This document shows positions 11,345 through 21,515 of a DNA stretch of 64,000 nt, piece after piece (position 1 is the first letter of the stretch; each line of letters opens with the position of its first letter). A program made the position numbers and the translations under genes. The DNA is from Siphonodentalium dalli (Eukaryota > Mollusca > Scaphopoda > Gadilida > Siphonodentaliidae), in NCBI GenBank assembly GCA_032622095.1, contig CP136066.1:110689319-110753318 (forward strand), in the 5' to 3' direction. The notes below the pieces were generated by a model that saw only the letters and a program-made list of their open reading frames with translations, made no database searches and was not told where the DNA came from.

Positions 11345-11635
11345 CCCTAAAATTTATTAACATATGATTCCCCATTCAAATCGATTTCTGTCGATAAAAC
11401 TCTTATTTTTCAAAATTTTAATTTGAGACTTCGTGTTTCTGTGTGTAATGCTTATATATTCTTAAAATGACAGTCCAACACGTAATTATGTTTTAGATTG
11501 AAGAAATTAAATTTTTCGATGCTAAAATTTAACATAGGACTTCCCATTCAAATGGATTTATGTCGATAAATCTCTTATTTTTTAAAATTTTAAGCTGAGA
11601 CTTCGTGTGTATGTGTGTAATACTTATATTACAAG
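11345..11635 (+). repeat. Direct repeat of ~115 bp, spacing ~176 bp
   Basis: Two copies starting at 11345 and 11521, each with CCCATTCAAAT, GTCGATAAA, CTCTTATTTTT and GAGACTTCGTGTGT. Looks like a two-copy tandem of unknown origin. Confidence 0.65.
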
Positions 11636-11762
11636 ATTGTCAAGATGTAGCAAAATTCAAAGGGTTATGGTTGCGGGTGTACTCCGTTGATGCCCCGTTT
11701 GCGCGGAGTTAGAAAAGACGGGAAAAGTCGCGTGCGGCGATCTGAATAAACCGATTTATTTC

Positions 11763-11795
11763 GTGGTACAATTGGAAAAAGTATAATTGTACCAC
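11763..11795. repeat. Perfect 11-bp hairpin
   Basis: GTGGTACAATT and AATTGTACCAC separated by an 11-base loop. No further context to assign a role. Confidence 0.6.
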
Positions 11796-11885
11796 AAAAC
11801 TGGAACGAGATAGCCATGGTAACTCGGGCCACTGGCCAATCAGGACATGGCTTTTAAGCATAGTTAGGCAGGGTCGTATTACAAA

Positions 11886-11916
11886 TATATATATGTATAT
11901 ATATAGCTATATATAG

Positions 11917-11964
<48 letters not shown>
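11886..11964. repeat. (TA)n microsatellite
   Basis: About 75 bp of TA with a few interruptions (TATATAGC near the start). Confidence 0.95.
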
Positions 11965-11968
<4 letters not shown>

Positions 11969-12059
11969 AGTCTGAATTCACAAAAAGAATGTCAATGTCT
12001 CGAGAATACCATTTCGATAGACCGTTTATAAACAATGCGCATACTAAAACAAATCTGAA

Positions 12060-12195
12060 CAGTCACAGTGAAGCGTTGCGTTGATTGTAAACAAACGCTT
12101 CGCCAGCCTCATATACAAAAGCCGAAGGGAATAAAGAGCGTTATTCGGTTAACCAACCCAAATATGGGAAATATAAAGAGCGTTCTTGTATAAGG
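12060..12195 (+). repeat. Repeat with AAAGAGCG doublet
   Basis: AAAGAGCG words at 12133 and 12175 (42 bp apart), the second preceded by AATATGGGAAATAT. Same family as 3960-4380 and 42560-42745. Confidence 0.55.
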
Positions 12196-12228
12196 CAATT
12201 TAGCACTGCGGCTCAGCGGATCCCGATA

Positions 12229-12428
12229 TATGAGTTTTGAAGGTCAAGGTCACGCCGCATGGGCAAACGGATAGGCCCATGTTACTCCTCGGGTCAAACT
12301 ACATACCCGTACCAAGTTTCGTCAAAATCGGTTGAGCCGTTTTCGAGTCCATCGCGGACACACACACACACATCCTCACACACACACACACACCCTCTCA
12401 CACAAACTTTCCTCAAATATATACTAGA
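12229..12428 (-). mobile_element. Truncated Helitron-like element
   Basis: Minus-strand 5' end TCTAGTATATATTTGAGG at 12428, preceded by A, followed inward by a CA/GT-rich stretch and CTCGAAAACGGCTCAACC. Cut off near a GGTCAAGGTCA word at about 12241-12251. Confidence 0.55.
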
Positions 12429-12616
12429 TTTTAAAAAAGGAAGAAATTCTCATCTGAGGTAGGTGACCGCTGACGTGAAGAATGGGATAGTTTGAAAATT
12501 AAGAAAGGTATCCGTTCATTGTTGAATATTTATTACATGATTGTACATACAGCTATATGGTTTCGGCACATCTTGCCTTTTCAATAGCTTGGATTGGAGT
12601 CTATATCTATTATATC

Positions 12617-12654
<38 letters not shown>

Positions 12655-12672
12655 ATTATATCGTGTATATAT
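12617..12672. repeat. (TA)n microsatellite
   Basis: Two runs of TA around CTATTATATCGTG. Confidence 0.9.
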
Positions 12673-12698
12673 ATACGGAGTTCTCAATATATAGTAGA

Positions 12699-12990
12699 CT
12701 AGCAGGTTAGCCCGCCACTGGCGGCAATCGTCAGAAACATGACAATTTTTTATTTTTTTTATTTTTAGTTTTTCAATGAGTTAATTGTGCCTTTTAAATT
12801 TTTTAATTTAATTTTTTGTTTTTCAGTTTTACCCGATTTGACCTTGAATTGATCATTTTCAAGGTCAATGTAAGGTCGAGGTCACAATTTAACCCGTCCA
12901 TGACACTTCCCATGGGTAGCAAGTTTGAGCTCAATCGGTTCGAGTTTATAAAGGACACACACACATATATATCATTTTTGGGTACCCGTA
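12699..12990 (-). mobile_element. Helitron-like fragment
   Basis: Minus-strand 3' end CTAG (12699-12702) with hairpin CCGCCACTGGCGG beside it, then TGACCTTGAA / TTCAAGGTCA (about 12840-12868), then CTCGAACCGATTGAGCTC. A further 5' end (TCTACTATATATTGAG) abuts the CTAG on the minus strand, a tail-to-head arrangement. Confidence 0.55.
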
Positions 12991-13115
12991 TCAAGGTGAA
13001 GATCACATCGGGCGGAAAAACTGATCCGATGAAAATCTCCCCCGTTCCTAGGAAGCCCTAAGTACGAAATTTCGCCTCGAGACGGTCAATGGAGCCGTAT
13101 TTATACTCGTCGTGT

Positions 13116-13376
13116 ATATAGACGCTCTTTGTCAACGACACTGCGGATACGAACGCTCTTTAACTATCAACGCGATTAACCCCACAGTGCCGTTTTTTGT
13201 GACTGAGAGTGGAGAACGGGTGCTCGAAGCTTCTCCAAAACGCCGCGACGACCATTCCCGTGGGATTGTACCCTTAGATGGGAAGTTTGAGCCCAATCGG
13301 TCCAGCCGTTTTCGAGTCTATAAAGGACAAATATACACATATATTTATATACGTAGTTCTCAAAATATATAGTAGA
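13116..13376 (-). mobile_element. Helitron-like 5' fragment plus CGCTCTTT pair
   Basis: On the minus strand TCTACTATATATTTTGAGAA starts at 13376, immediately after the CTAG end of the next element. It continues to CTCGAAAACGGCTGGACCG and a block shared with 1883-2060. CGCTCTTT words lie at 13123 and 13154, here 31 bp apart. Confidence 0.5.
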
Positions 13377-14003
13377 CTAGCAGGTGGACCCGACTTCGTC
13401 CGGGCTGTTTCCCCTCTGCTTTTCGGCGAATTGCGCGATTTGACCTTGAATTGTCCATTTTGAAGGTCACGATTTGACCCGTCCAAAACACTGCCCGGAC
13501 AAAAGTACCCGACAAAAGTACCCGTCGAAATCCATCCGGTTTTACCCGATTTGACCTCGAATTGATCATTCTGAAGGTCAAGGTCAGGTCGGGGTCACGA
13601 TTTTACCCGTCCAAAACACCCAGTGGACAAAAGTAACCATACGTATCAAATTTCGTCGAAATCCCATAAAAATTCGCGATTTGACCTTGAATTGACCCGA
13701 TTTCAAGGTCAAGGTCACGTTGCACGGGCAAACGAATAGGCTTACGACACTCCCCATACGAAAGTATCCCCAGACACCAATTTTCATCGAAATCCCGTGA
13801 TACTCGGGCGTTCGACCTTGAAATGACCCGATTTCAAGGTCAAGGTCACGTCGCACGGGCAAATTAATAGGCCCATGCCAGTCCACGGCCGAAAGTACCC
13901 CCACACATCAAGTTTCATCGAAATCGGCTCGGCCGTTTTCGAGTCCATCGCGAACAGACAGACACACAGACAGACACACAGATTTCCCAAAATATAGAAT
14001 AGA
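13377..14003 (-). mobile_element. Helitron-like element with both ends
   Basis: Best-defined copy, 627 bp. The minus-strand 5' end TCTATTCTATATTTTGGG (14003) is preceded by A; the 3' end is hairpin GCCCGGACGAAGTCGGG, TCCACCTG, CTAG (13380-13377), followed by T. TC start, CTAG end, subterminal hairpin and A^T target are the four structural hallmarks of Helitrons. The inside is four ~140-bp repeats, each with TGACCTTGA facing TCAAGGTCA; two carry TCAAGGTCAAGGTCA (13702-13716 and near 13832-13846). No ORF of note. Confidence 0.7.
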
Positions 14004-15426
14004 TGACGTCGTCAGACGACGTAACCACCCCGGCGACTCACGTCCATAAAACGGTTTACTGATATGGTGACACACCTGTGTTCGGAATGACACACACATC
14101 GCACACACCCTATAATGTACGCGTATTCAAATGATCATGTCCACAGTATACACGAATGCCCCCGATAGCTTTTATATTCTTATTTTTATTATACACATAT
14201 AGACATACATAGAAACACCTTATAGTCTGGGTCTTGGATCCCAAAATACTGTGTGTCGTCCTCAATTATTATATTTATATCTATTATATCGTATAACTTC
14301 TATTTTATATCTATGCAGTCATATATCTATTGTGAGTTGTATTGTATTTGTATGTGTTACTTGCTCTCTGGTATTGGAGGAAATAAAGGAATATATATAT
14401 ATATAATTCAAATTAACAATATTACATATATATGTAATGTTTATATGTATATCTAGCGGTATAGGGTAGCATTTATGATGTATAGTAGTATATGGGCATG
14501 TTAGGAACGAGAATGCGATGGTGTGTCCACATGCAGGGCCCTATACTATAGAACACAATTATTGTAATCACAAGCTTCTGTGGGGCACACAAACTGTGTC
14601 GATTACCATAGACATCCACTCTTATTCTAACAGTGAAAAGGCGACTTCTTGTAATGCCGCGTTCACATGCATGGTGACCAATAAAATAATAGGTTTTCCA
14701 CATGTGACTTGATTGACCAATGAAAAAAAATGAATCCTCGGAGACACTCATTGATATGTTATCGCTAGTGCATGGGTGATCTCTGTTCAATTTGATTAGT
14801 GGTAATCGGTATCCTTTAAATAATCGCTCAGTGAGTACACCGCAACCGTTCGTGCATTGTGTTATATTTCGTCAATGGTTATCGTCTGTTCCAACAATTA
14901 TAGTTGTACGATGTATTTCAATTTCTAGTTGGGTTGTCATTCAGAATCGCTGGAGTATTCTATTGATAATATGTACAAGAGACGTAGCTAGAGGGTCTCA
15001 GGTGCAGGTTTAAACTCCAAGTTGTGTACACACAAAGGAGACCCTATAACAACGTCCCTACACGAATGTCATAATTGGACAATACTCTAATACAGACTTT
15101 ATGTTGTTTTCCACGAGCCAACCGTTTGATTGCCGCAGTGTGAATGCCATTCTAATCAAACCCAATCACCCATCGGTAATGCGCACACGAGTACACGGGT
15201 ATAATCTACACTATTACAATACAGTGGTCTATTGCACTTGACGCCTCCTGTGTACCTCACATAACCTTGTGATTACAATTATTATGGTCCATAGTATTGG
15301 CCCCAGGTGTGAAGAACATTATTCGAGTAGAATTATGATTATGCATTGAGTATAACAATGAATGTTCGTATTATTTATAGAGCACAATCGGGACATCCTT
15401 TGTTTTTACAGAGTACATTTTCTGGG
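14004..15426. other. P450 intron, no feature recognised
   Basis: AT-rich sequence with short TA runs near 14395. GGAGGAAATAAAGGAATATA (about 14376-14395) could be a LINE 3' end but is too short to call. Confidence 0.45.
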
Positions 15427-15800
15427 TTATTTCTCAGCATGGCTATCTGTAAGCGCTTCTTGAATGTGTGCCTGCTTTGGCAACAAGTATAGACTTTTTC
15501 TATATTGTTCCATGTTGTGGGGTAGTTTTCCTGACCAGTCAGTTCTAGGAAGTTCCAACATTACGGGATTCGGGTGTCTTGGGGTTGATTTTGCTCGTTT
15601 GTTGTACATCATTCCAAAAGACGCGGGCAGGCGGTTATAACACCAGTCATGCATGGAAATTGAGGAATTGAGAGTGTGTAAGTCATATATTTTCAAGATA
15701 TTCTCTCTTTTATTAAAGAGTGGATATGTGTTACTCTTGTACTTCTTATTGCATATTATACGCAATGCTACAGGGTGTGTACCAAATGATTGAATAATGC
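15427..15800 (-). pseudogene. LINE ORF2 C-terminal relic
   Basis: Minus-strand open frame reading ALRIICNKKYKSNTYPLFNK, then ILKIYDLHTLN and YNRLPASFGMMYN. This follows the pattern found after the RT thumb in CR1/Jockey-type LINEs (RII---Y--HT-PLF---ILKI-DL--L----F---Y----LP--F---F). The end (KLPHNMEQYRKSLYLLPKQ) replaces the usual W-LP-----S-S-FK--L---L, with a probable frameshift in the arginine-rich stretch. No RT domain is attached, so it is a fragment. Confidence 0.5.
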
Positions 15801-16074
15801 AAAGAGAAAACCCAATGATTATGTAGTGTATGCCAAAGGACATTATTTGTGGACAACCGACCGGCCAACCCATGACAATAGATCAAACTTGACTTTGTCA
15901 AGTTGACTTTAGTTGAGATAAACCCCCCAAGCCCATTATCAATCTAAGAACCCCAGTCGAACATGACTACCGTTCAAAACAATGCATGTATGTATTATGT
16001 ATGCTTTAATTGTTAACGCTGCAAATTAATGCAGAACATGGATATGTACATATATACAATGGGGTCACTTACAT

Positions 16075-16300
16075 CGTCATCATCATCACCATCGTCAACA
16101 TCCTCATCAACTGCATCATCATCATCATCACCATCATCATCGTCATCATCATCAACACCATCATCATCAACACCATCGTCATCACCATCATCATCAACAT
16201 CATAATCGTCATCATCAACACCATCGTCATCATCCGTATTTTTGTCGCCGTCTTTATACATCTTCGTTATCATCTATCGTCACCATTATCCCGTCATCAA
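16075..16300. repeat. (ATC)n-type trinucleotide microsatellite
   Basis: About 220 bp of CATCAT/CGTCAT repeats. Long open frames on both strands here (poly-Ile/Asn and poly-Asp) are a trivial consequence. The LINE at 16305-18397 is inserted into it: CGTC/ATC repeats resume after the LINE tail at 18398-18440. Confidence 0.9.
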
Positions 16301-16304
16301 CATA

Positions 16305-18397
16305 GGAATAACTGGAATTATACGACCACTCTTTAAAGGGAAGGGAGAATCTACTGACCCTAATAACTACAGGAAGATAACTCTTTTAAGTTGTATCTCA
16401 AAAGTATTTGCTAGCATTGTTAGTGAACGAATTAGCTCATTTCTCAGTAATAATGACTTACAATCAGAATGCCAAGCGGGATTCCGCAAAGGATATTCCA
16501 CAATTGATCACATATTTTCACTTTACTCTTTATCACAAATCTTGAAACATAATAAGCAGACATTATACTGTGCCTTTATAGATTTTTCTAAAGCGTTTGA
16601 TTCCGTTTGGAGAGCAGCGCTTTGGAAAAAGCTTATTAGCCATAAAATTGAAGGTAAACTCTTAGATATTATACGATCAATGTATAATGATATCAAGCTT
16701 TGTGTACGCATTGGGAACGAAGATTCAGATTTTTTTCCAAGCAAAATTGGCCTAAAACAAGGAGACAGTCTTTCGCCGATACTATTTGCAATATACCTAA
16801 ACGATCTTGAAAATCATCTTCGCGATCATGGATCCAATGGAATCGACATTAAAGTTCCAGAAGAATTTGATACCGGACTTTACTTAAAACTATTTCTCTT
16901 AATTTATGCAGATGACACTGTACTCCTCGCTAACTCACGTGCCAGCTTACAAAACATGCTTGATAAATTTTCTATATATTGCAACACTTGGAAATTAAAT
17001 GTCAATACATCGAAAACCAAGATACTTATATTTGGACGAAAAACCAAAAGTCTGAATAGCGGGAAATTTTCAATAATTGGACATGAACTGGAGATAGTAG
17101 ATAGTTACAAATACCTAGGTACGACATTCCATAGAAATGGACTATTCACACTAGAAAAAAACACAAGGACTAAAAGTGCTAAAGTGGCAATGTACGCCCT
17201 CCTTAATAAAGTACGCGTGAATAAACTAACTATAGCCACAACCCTTGACATATATGAAAAATCGATTACCCCAATCATGACATATGGAGCCGAGGTCTGG
17301 GGACACGAAAACACGACATGTTTTGAAAAACTCGAAATTTGGTTTTTGAAATACACCTTAAAGCTTAAAAAATCTACACCTAGTGCATTCATATATGGAG
17401 AACTCGGCATGTGTCCCATATCAGTAAGAATAAAAACATGTTACTTGTCTTATTGGGGCAAGCTCAACACAATGACGACAAATAGAACGCCACTCGCATT
17501 GTATTATATTATGCTGATGTCTTATTACGATAATAAGAAGTTCCCCTGGATTGCTGGGCAGCATAAGACCCTTAACGCAATCGGCATGGGTAACAGTTGG
17601 ACCTATCAGCTGGTCGATAACCTCAATCAATTTCGCGACTCTGTCAGAATGAGACTAACTGATATATACTCACAACAATGGAGAACCGCAATAGCTGTAT
17701 CAAACAAATTTACCTTTTATCGAGTCGTGAAAGATAACTTTGTCCGTGAAAAATATTTGTCATCCAGCGATACATCTATGATACACGCTCTCCTGAGATT
17801 CCGGACAAGAAATCATAAATTACCAATCGAAGAAGGATCATGGACAAATCGAGACTACTCAGAAAGAAAGTGCTCATTATGTAACGCAGAGCTAGGAGAT
17901 GAATTCCACGTTATCTTGAAGTGTGAAAAATTAAAGGGTTTGAGAGTAAGATACATCAAACCATACTATTTCAATAGACCAAACACTTTGAAGTTGAACC
18001 AATTATTCAATCAAAATAGCGAGCGCAAAACAAAAAACCTTTCGGTATTTATTAAAAAGATTTTGGAAATTTTCAGAAACTCCTGAGGCTTACGCACATG
18101 TGTGCGCGTTCACATTTGTAGGTGCTCGAGTACACACATGTATATTAGTAAATATAAATTCGTTGATACTCACCATATACCATATAAATTGGTAAATATA
18201 TTATCTGATTATGATGAGTAAACAAGTATACACCCATTAAACGCGACATCGATGTATTATAATATTTATCATAATGATTTTCTGTGTATGTATACATGTA
18301 CATGTATTGAAGATACGTAATTGTGTCATATGTATTGTCTCTGTAATGTCTTTTATGATGACCAGAGTTACTATTAAATTGAATTGAATTGAATTGA
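16305..18397 (+). mobile_element. 5'-truncated LINE 1, (ATTGA)n tail
   Basis: LINE similarity begins at about 16314 (GIIRPLFKGKG), inside a trinucleotide repeat. It ends in a 3' UTR with tail ATTGAATTGAATTGAATTGA (about 18376-18397), after which CATCG/GTC repeat sequence resumes. The endonuclease part is missing, the usual result of incomplete reverse transcription. Exact target duplication is not resolvable in the repeat. Confidence 0.8.
16314..18086 (+). CDS. LINE 1 reverse transcriptase (5'-truncated ORF2)
   Basis: Open for about 590 codons. RT blocks in order: PNNYRKITLLSCISKVFAS; QAGFRKGYSTIDHIF; FIDFSKAFDSVW (first catalytic Asp); GLKQGDSLSPILFAIYLNDL; IYADDTVLLA (YADD at 16905-16916); NVNTSKTKILIFGR; YKYLGTTF. 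The C-terminus has a zinc-knuckle-like CSLCNAELGDEFHVILKC near 17871-17924. All catalytic residues are present and there is no internal stop, but the APE endonuclease and a proper start are missing, so it cannot be autonomous. The open frame extends back into the microsatellite to 16242, which is not element sequence. Related to LINE 2 next door; clade not resolved by eye. Confidence 0.88.
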   Translation, partial: GIIRPLFKGKGESTDPNNYRKITLLSCISKVFASIVSERISSFLSNNDLQSECQAGFRKGYSTIDHIFSLYSLSQILKHNKQTLYCAFIDFSKAFDSVWRAALWKKLISHKIEGKLLDIIRSMYNDIKLCVRIGNEDSDFFPSKIGLKQGDSLSPILFAIYLNDLENHLRDHGSNGIDIKVPEEFDTGLYLKLFLLIYADDTVLLANSRASLQNMLDKFSIYCNTWKLNVNTSKTKILIFGRKTKSLNSGKFSIIGHELEIVDSYKYLGTTFHRNGLFTLEKNTRTKSAKVAMYALLNKVRVNKLTIATTLDIYEKSITPIMTYGAEVWGHENTTCFEKLEIWFLKYTLKLKKSTPSAFIYGELGMCPISVRIKTCYLSYWGKLNTMTTNRTPLALYYIMLMSYYDNKKFPWIAGQHKTLNAIGMGNSWTYQLVDNLNQFRDSVRMRLTDIYSQQWRTAIAVSNKFTFYRVVKDNFVREKYLSSSDTSMIHALLRFRTRNHKLPIEEGSWTNRDYSERKCSLCNAELGDEFHVILKCEKLKGLRVRYIKPYYFNRPNTLKLNQLFNQNSERKTKNLSVFIKKILEIFRNS

Positions 18398-18490
18398 ACA
18401 TCGTCAACGTTGTTATCGTCGTCGTCGTCAATCGCCATCAGTGTCGTCGCAAAATCGCCGTAATTTTTTTCTCTCATTATCTAGACAAGG

Positions 18491-18532
18491 TACACATGCT
18501 GACATTACACATGTGTAATGCCAGCATGTGTA
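18491..18532. repeat. 42-bp loopless palindrome, one mismatch
   Basis: Arms 18491-18511 and 18512-18532 are inverted copies with a single A/C mismatch (TACACATGCTGACATTACAC against its partner). Lies between the 3' ends of the two convergent LINEs, in or just beyond the LINE 2 3' UTR. Confidence 0.85.
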
Positions 18533-18548
18533 CATGTTGTTAATCGAA

Positions 18549-20265
18549 TCATGTTGTGTCATCTCTTGTTTTTTCGTGAATCTTCATGCACGCCTTAACA
18601 AATATCGCTAAACTTTTCTGAGTAGCTGGGTTTTGGCTACCGAGTAAAATATAAAATCGTGCTCTAGATGGCTCTTGCCAAAAGTTAGCCGGGATATATC
18701 TCATTCTTAGATCCAAGTATTTTGGACAAATCATCACAACGTGGTACTCGTCTTCTATGTGGGTCCTGCATTTTTGACAGGCTCGGGATTTTTCTTTATT
18801 TTTACTCCACCTCCCAGACTCACAACGCAGTTTGTGATTACATGTTCTTAGTCGTAATAGTTCTTGGGCTAGATCACGCGGTAGATTTTGCAAATATGAT
18901 TCATATTTCATTGTCCGTTTAAAGTTCATGTATAATTTACCACGAGATGAGTTGTACATGTCCCACCACCAAGTCTGAATAAAATGATCTTTGAGTGTGC
19001 TTTCCATGGCCATTATTTCTTCGGGTGAAATTTTCTGACATGTCCATATATAACTCATGCCGACGGAATCCAATATGCCTTTAACTGATTGAATCCACGT
19101 TTTCACCTTGTTCGTCCTACCCAGCTCCCCCAATCTGACGAAAAGTAGATAAAGTTCCCGAGCTAAAGGCGAACTCTTGCCCTTTAGTATGCGGTTCCAA
19201 TATTGAATAATTCTCATCTTACATCTGATACTGACTGGATATCTGCCAATTTCTCCGTACACCATGAACGTGGGAGTGCTGGTTTTCATATTAAGAATAT
19301 GCTTATAAAATCTCAGGATTACTTTGTCTATTTCTGATGTGTTTTCTATACCCCATATTTCACTTCCATATAGTAGAATTGGTTCTATAGTTTTGTCGAA
19401 AAGCGTTAATAGTAGGTCGTTGGTCAAATTTAGGTTGTTGATATTCCCTAAAAACCCATGCATCGCTTTATTCCCAATCACCGATATGGCTTTGACTGCT
19501 TTGCAAAATCTGCCTGTGTAAAAGAACTCGATTCCGAGATAATTCATAGTGTCAACATATTCTATTGTATTGCCACCTAGGTACAGATCGTCAAAATCTT
19601 CTGGTTTTCGGTTGCAGAAGAGAATTGCTTTTGTTTTTGAAGTGTTTACGTTTAGTTTCCACGACGATGCATAATCCCCAAACGCGTCGAGGGCTCTTTG
19701 CATACTTGCCTGGTTGTCTGCAAACAACACGGTATCATCCGCATACAACAAACACATGATTCTAATGTATACTCCTAGTTTTTGTGTGAATTGATCGCCT
19801 AGGAATTTCAACCCGTCGATAGCACAATCTTTGAGGAATGGTTCGAGGTCATTTATAAAAAGCGAGAACAATAATGGAGATAGTATCTCCCCTTGTCTAA
19901 CGCCCGCACTGCAAGTAAAAAATTCTGACCGCTCGCTATTCTGAACTACACAAGATTTTATGTTTCCGTACATGCTACGAATAACTCTTAAAATTTTTCC
20001 GTTTATTCTGGATGTCATAAGTTTAATCCAAAGTCCCTCCCTCCATACTGTGTCGAATGCCTTCTTGAAATCGATAAAACAGCAGTATATTTGTTTTCCT
20101 CTTGCAAGATAAAAGTCAATAAGACTTTTCATGATGAATATATTGTCGGTAGTTGAGTGACTTTTACGGAATCCTGCCTGAAACTGGGTTAGTATGTCCT
20201 CACCCTCACAAAATTTTGTGAGTCGATTATTCAGGACGGATGTAAATAGTTTGCCAACACCTTGC
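18549..20265 (-). CDS. LINE 2 reverse transcriptase (5'-truncated ORF2)
   Basis: Minus-strand frame of about 570 codons in the same clade as LINE 1. Blocks: GVGKLFTSVLNNRL; QAGFRKSHSTTDNIF; FIDFKKAFDTVW; GVRQGEILSPLLFSLFINDL; LLYADDTVLF (YADD on plus coordinates 19734-19745); NVNTSKTKAILFCNRK; MNYLGIEF; and a knuckle-like CQKCRTHIEDEYHVVMIC. No frameshift or stop. Element similarity begins at GVGKLF (about 20265); residues before it (to 20291) are flanking DNA, so the endonuclease and first RT block are lost. Convergent with LINE 1. Confidence 0.88.
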
Positions 20266-20754
20266 TGTACATGTAGGTTACGGTCAGCCACCTACACACA
20301 CAACATAGCTAAATACACAGTCAAGAGAACGGTTATATCCTATGAATAGACGCGTGACTATAATAAACGGGCTACCAGAATCTGGAAATTATGTTTAGAT
20401 ATTAGTTTTATATTTAGAGCGACTTGTACTCTTGTACACGAACTCGGGCAGTAATTTATCACTTTTTTTGGCACGCCCCGGTGATCAAATTAGTTCGACG
20501 AGTACACACAAATACATAGACGCTGTAAATCAGACAAGACTTACTGAGGCTATCGAGACGTATCAACCGTTTCAAATTTCCGCAGAAGAGTGATACAAAC
20601 GTTTTTTTTAGCTATGACGCTGTGGGCAAAAAAATTCTTTCCTCAAGTGGCACCGTGACTTTTGGCTATTTATGACGACCTTTTTCAATGTCCATATGTG
20701 TTTGTTTATTTGCAATGACTGGGTTGTTTGATTCTTGATCACAATTTATTGCAG
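20266..20754. other. Intron before exon E, nothing recognised
   Basis: Non-repetitive AT-rich intron ending TTTATTGCAG. No feature seen. Confidence 0.6.
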
Positions 20755-20961
20755 CAAGGTTGACATTACCACATCGAACAACGTGTGACGTTGAGTTTCA
20801 TGGTTATGATATCCCGAAGGGTACGATCGTGATAGGACATGTGGAACAATGTCATCGGGACCCAAAATACTGGACGGAGCCGGATTCTTTCCGCCCCGAT
20901 CGTTTCCTCGACCAAGATGGAAAGTACAAGGGGAATAAATCGTTTGTGGCATTTTCTATGG
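20755..20961 (+). CDS. Cytochrome P450 (CYP2 clan), exon E (PERF region)
   Basis: Encodes (A)RLTLPHRTTCDVEFHGYD, then IPKGTIVIGHVEQCHRDP, KYWTEPDSFRPDRFLDQDGK and YKGNKSFVAFSMG. LPH-T--DVEF-GY-IPKGT is the CYP2 strand 1-4 region; FRPDRF (20889-20906) is the PERF motif that closes the E-R-R triad; AFSMG starts the haem loop. Acceptor TTATTGCAG, donor ATGG|GTGAGC; phase 1 at both ends. CA completes the split codon from exon D as Ala, giving RIAPVARLTLPH. No lesions. Confidence 0.95.
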
Positions 20962-20985
20962 GTGAGCATATACATTTATAGTACA

Positions 20986-21299
20986 TTGATTGATCGATTG
21001 ATTGGGGCTTAATGTCGCTTTAGGGAACTAAGGCCATGTCACGACATTGCCAGTTTTAGAGGTGGAGGAAATGCGCACACGTACGGCTAATCTAACAGTG
21101 ACTTCAATGGCTGATAAACTCGTCGACTATGTGCGGCAAACCACCGGCCATCGGCGAGTAACTGGCAACTCCACCAGATAACAATTTTGAGTTACAAAGT
21201 CCACGATGAAGACATGTGGATTTGAACCCTCATTCGCCAGCACTGGAGGGCGAGACGGCTTAGAGTTGTACCCCTAACCGATTGAGCCACCGAGGCCCC
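20986..21299 (-). mobile_element. tRNA-derived SINE, 13-bp target duplication
   Basis: Minus-strand element of 314 bp. The head GGGGCCTCGGTGGCTCAATC carries a pol III A box (minus of 21274-21289, TGGCTCAATCGGTTAG) and B box GGTTCAAATCC (minus of 21218-21228), so it derives from a tRNA, perhaps one with a long variable arm. The body is followed by a CAATCAATCGATCAATCAA tail. It is flanked by perfect duplications CATTTATAGTACA at 20973-20985 and 21300-21312, proving insertion by target-primed reverse transcription. The GACATTAAGCCCCAATCAATC end suggests mobilisation by a LINE with a CAAT tail. Confidence 0.9.
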
Positions 21300-21515
21300 C
21301 ATTTATAGTACAAGTACAACCAAACAAGCTTATATAATTAGATGTAGGTGCACGGAACCTTGTACGAAGACTTGTGAGTTCAACTAAATCAGACGTATAG
21401 AGGTATATAGTTATGGAGCCGGTTATGTACGCGGTACCTATTATGCATGTCCGTTCATTTTTTTCCTTTCGGGGTGATAACTTTAATTCACTAGCTGAAC
21501 TTTATGAAATTAACA

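Noticed and set aside
15427-15873. 148-codon minus frame considered as a host gene
   Set aside because: Its middle matches the C-terminal region of CR1/Jockey-type LINEs, so it was called a LINE relic.
16010-16336. Poly-Ile/Asn (+) and poly-Asp (-) open frames
   Set aside because: Translation of an (ATC)n microsatellite; no gene context.
21213-21299. Functional tRNA gene on the minus strand
   Set aside because: A and B boxes are present, but the sequence continues into a SINE body and tail bounded by a 13-bp target duplication, and no clean cloverleaf acceptor stem closes.
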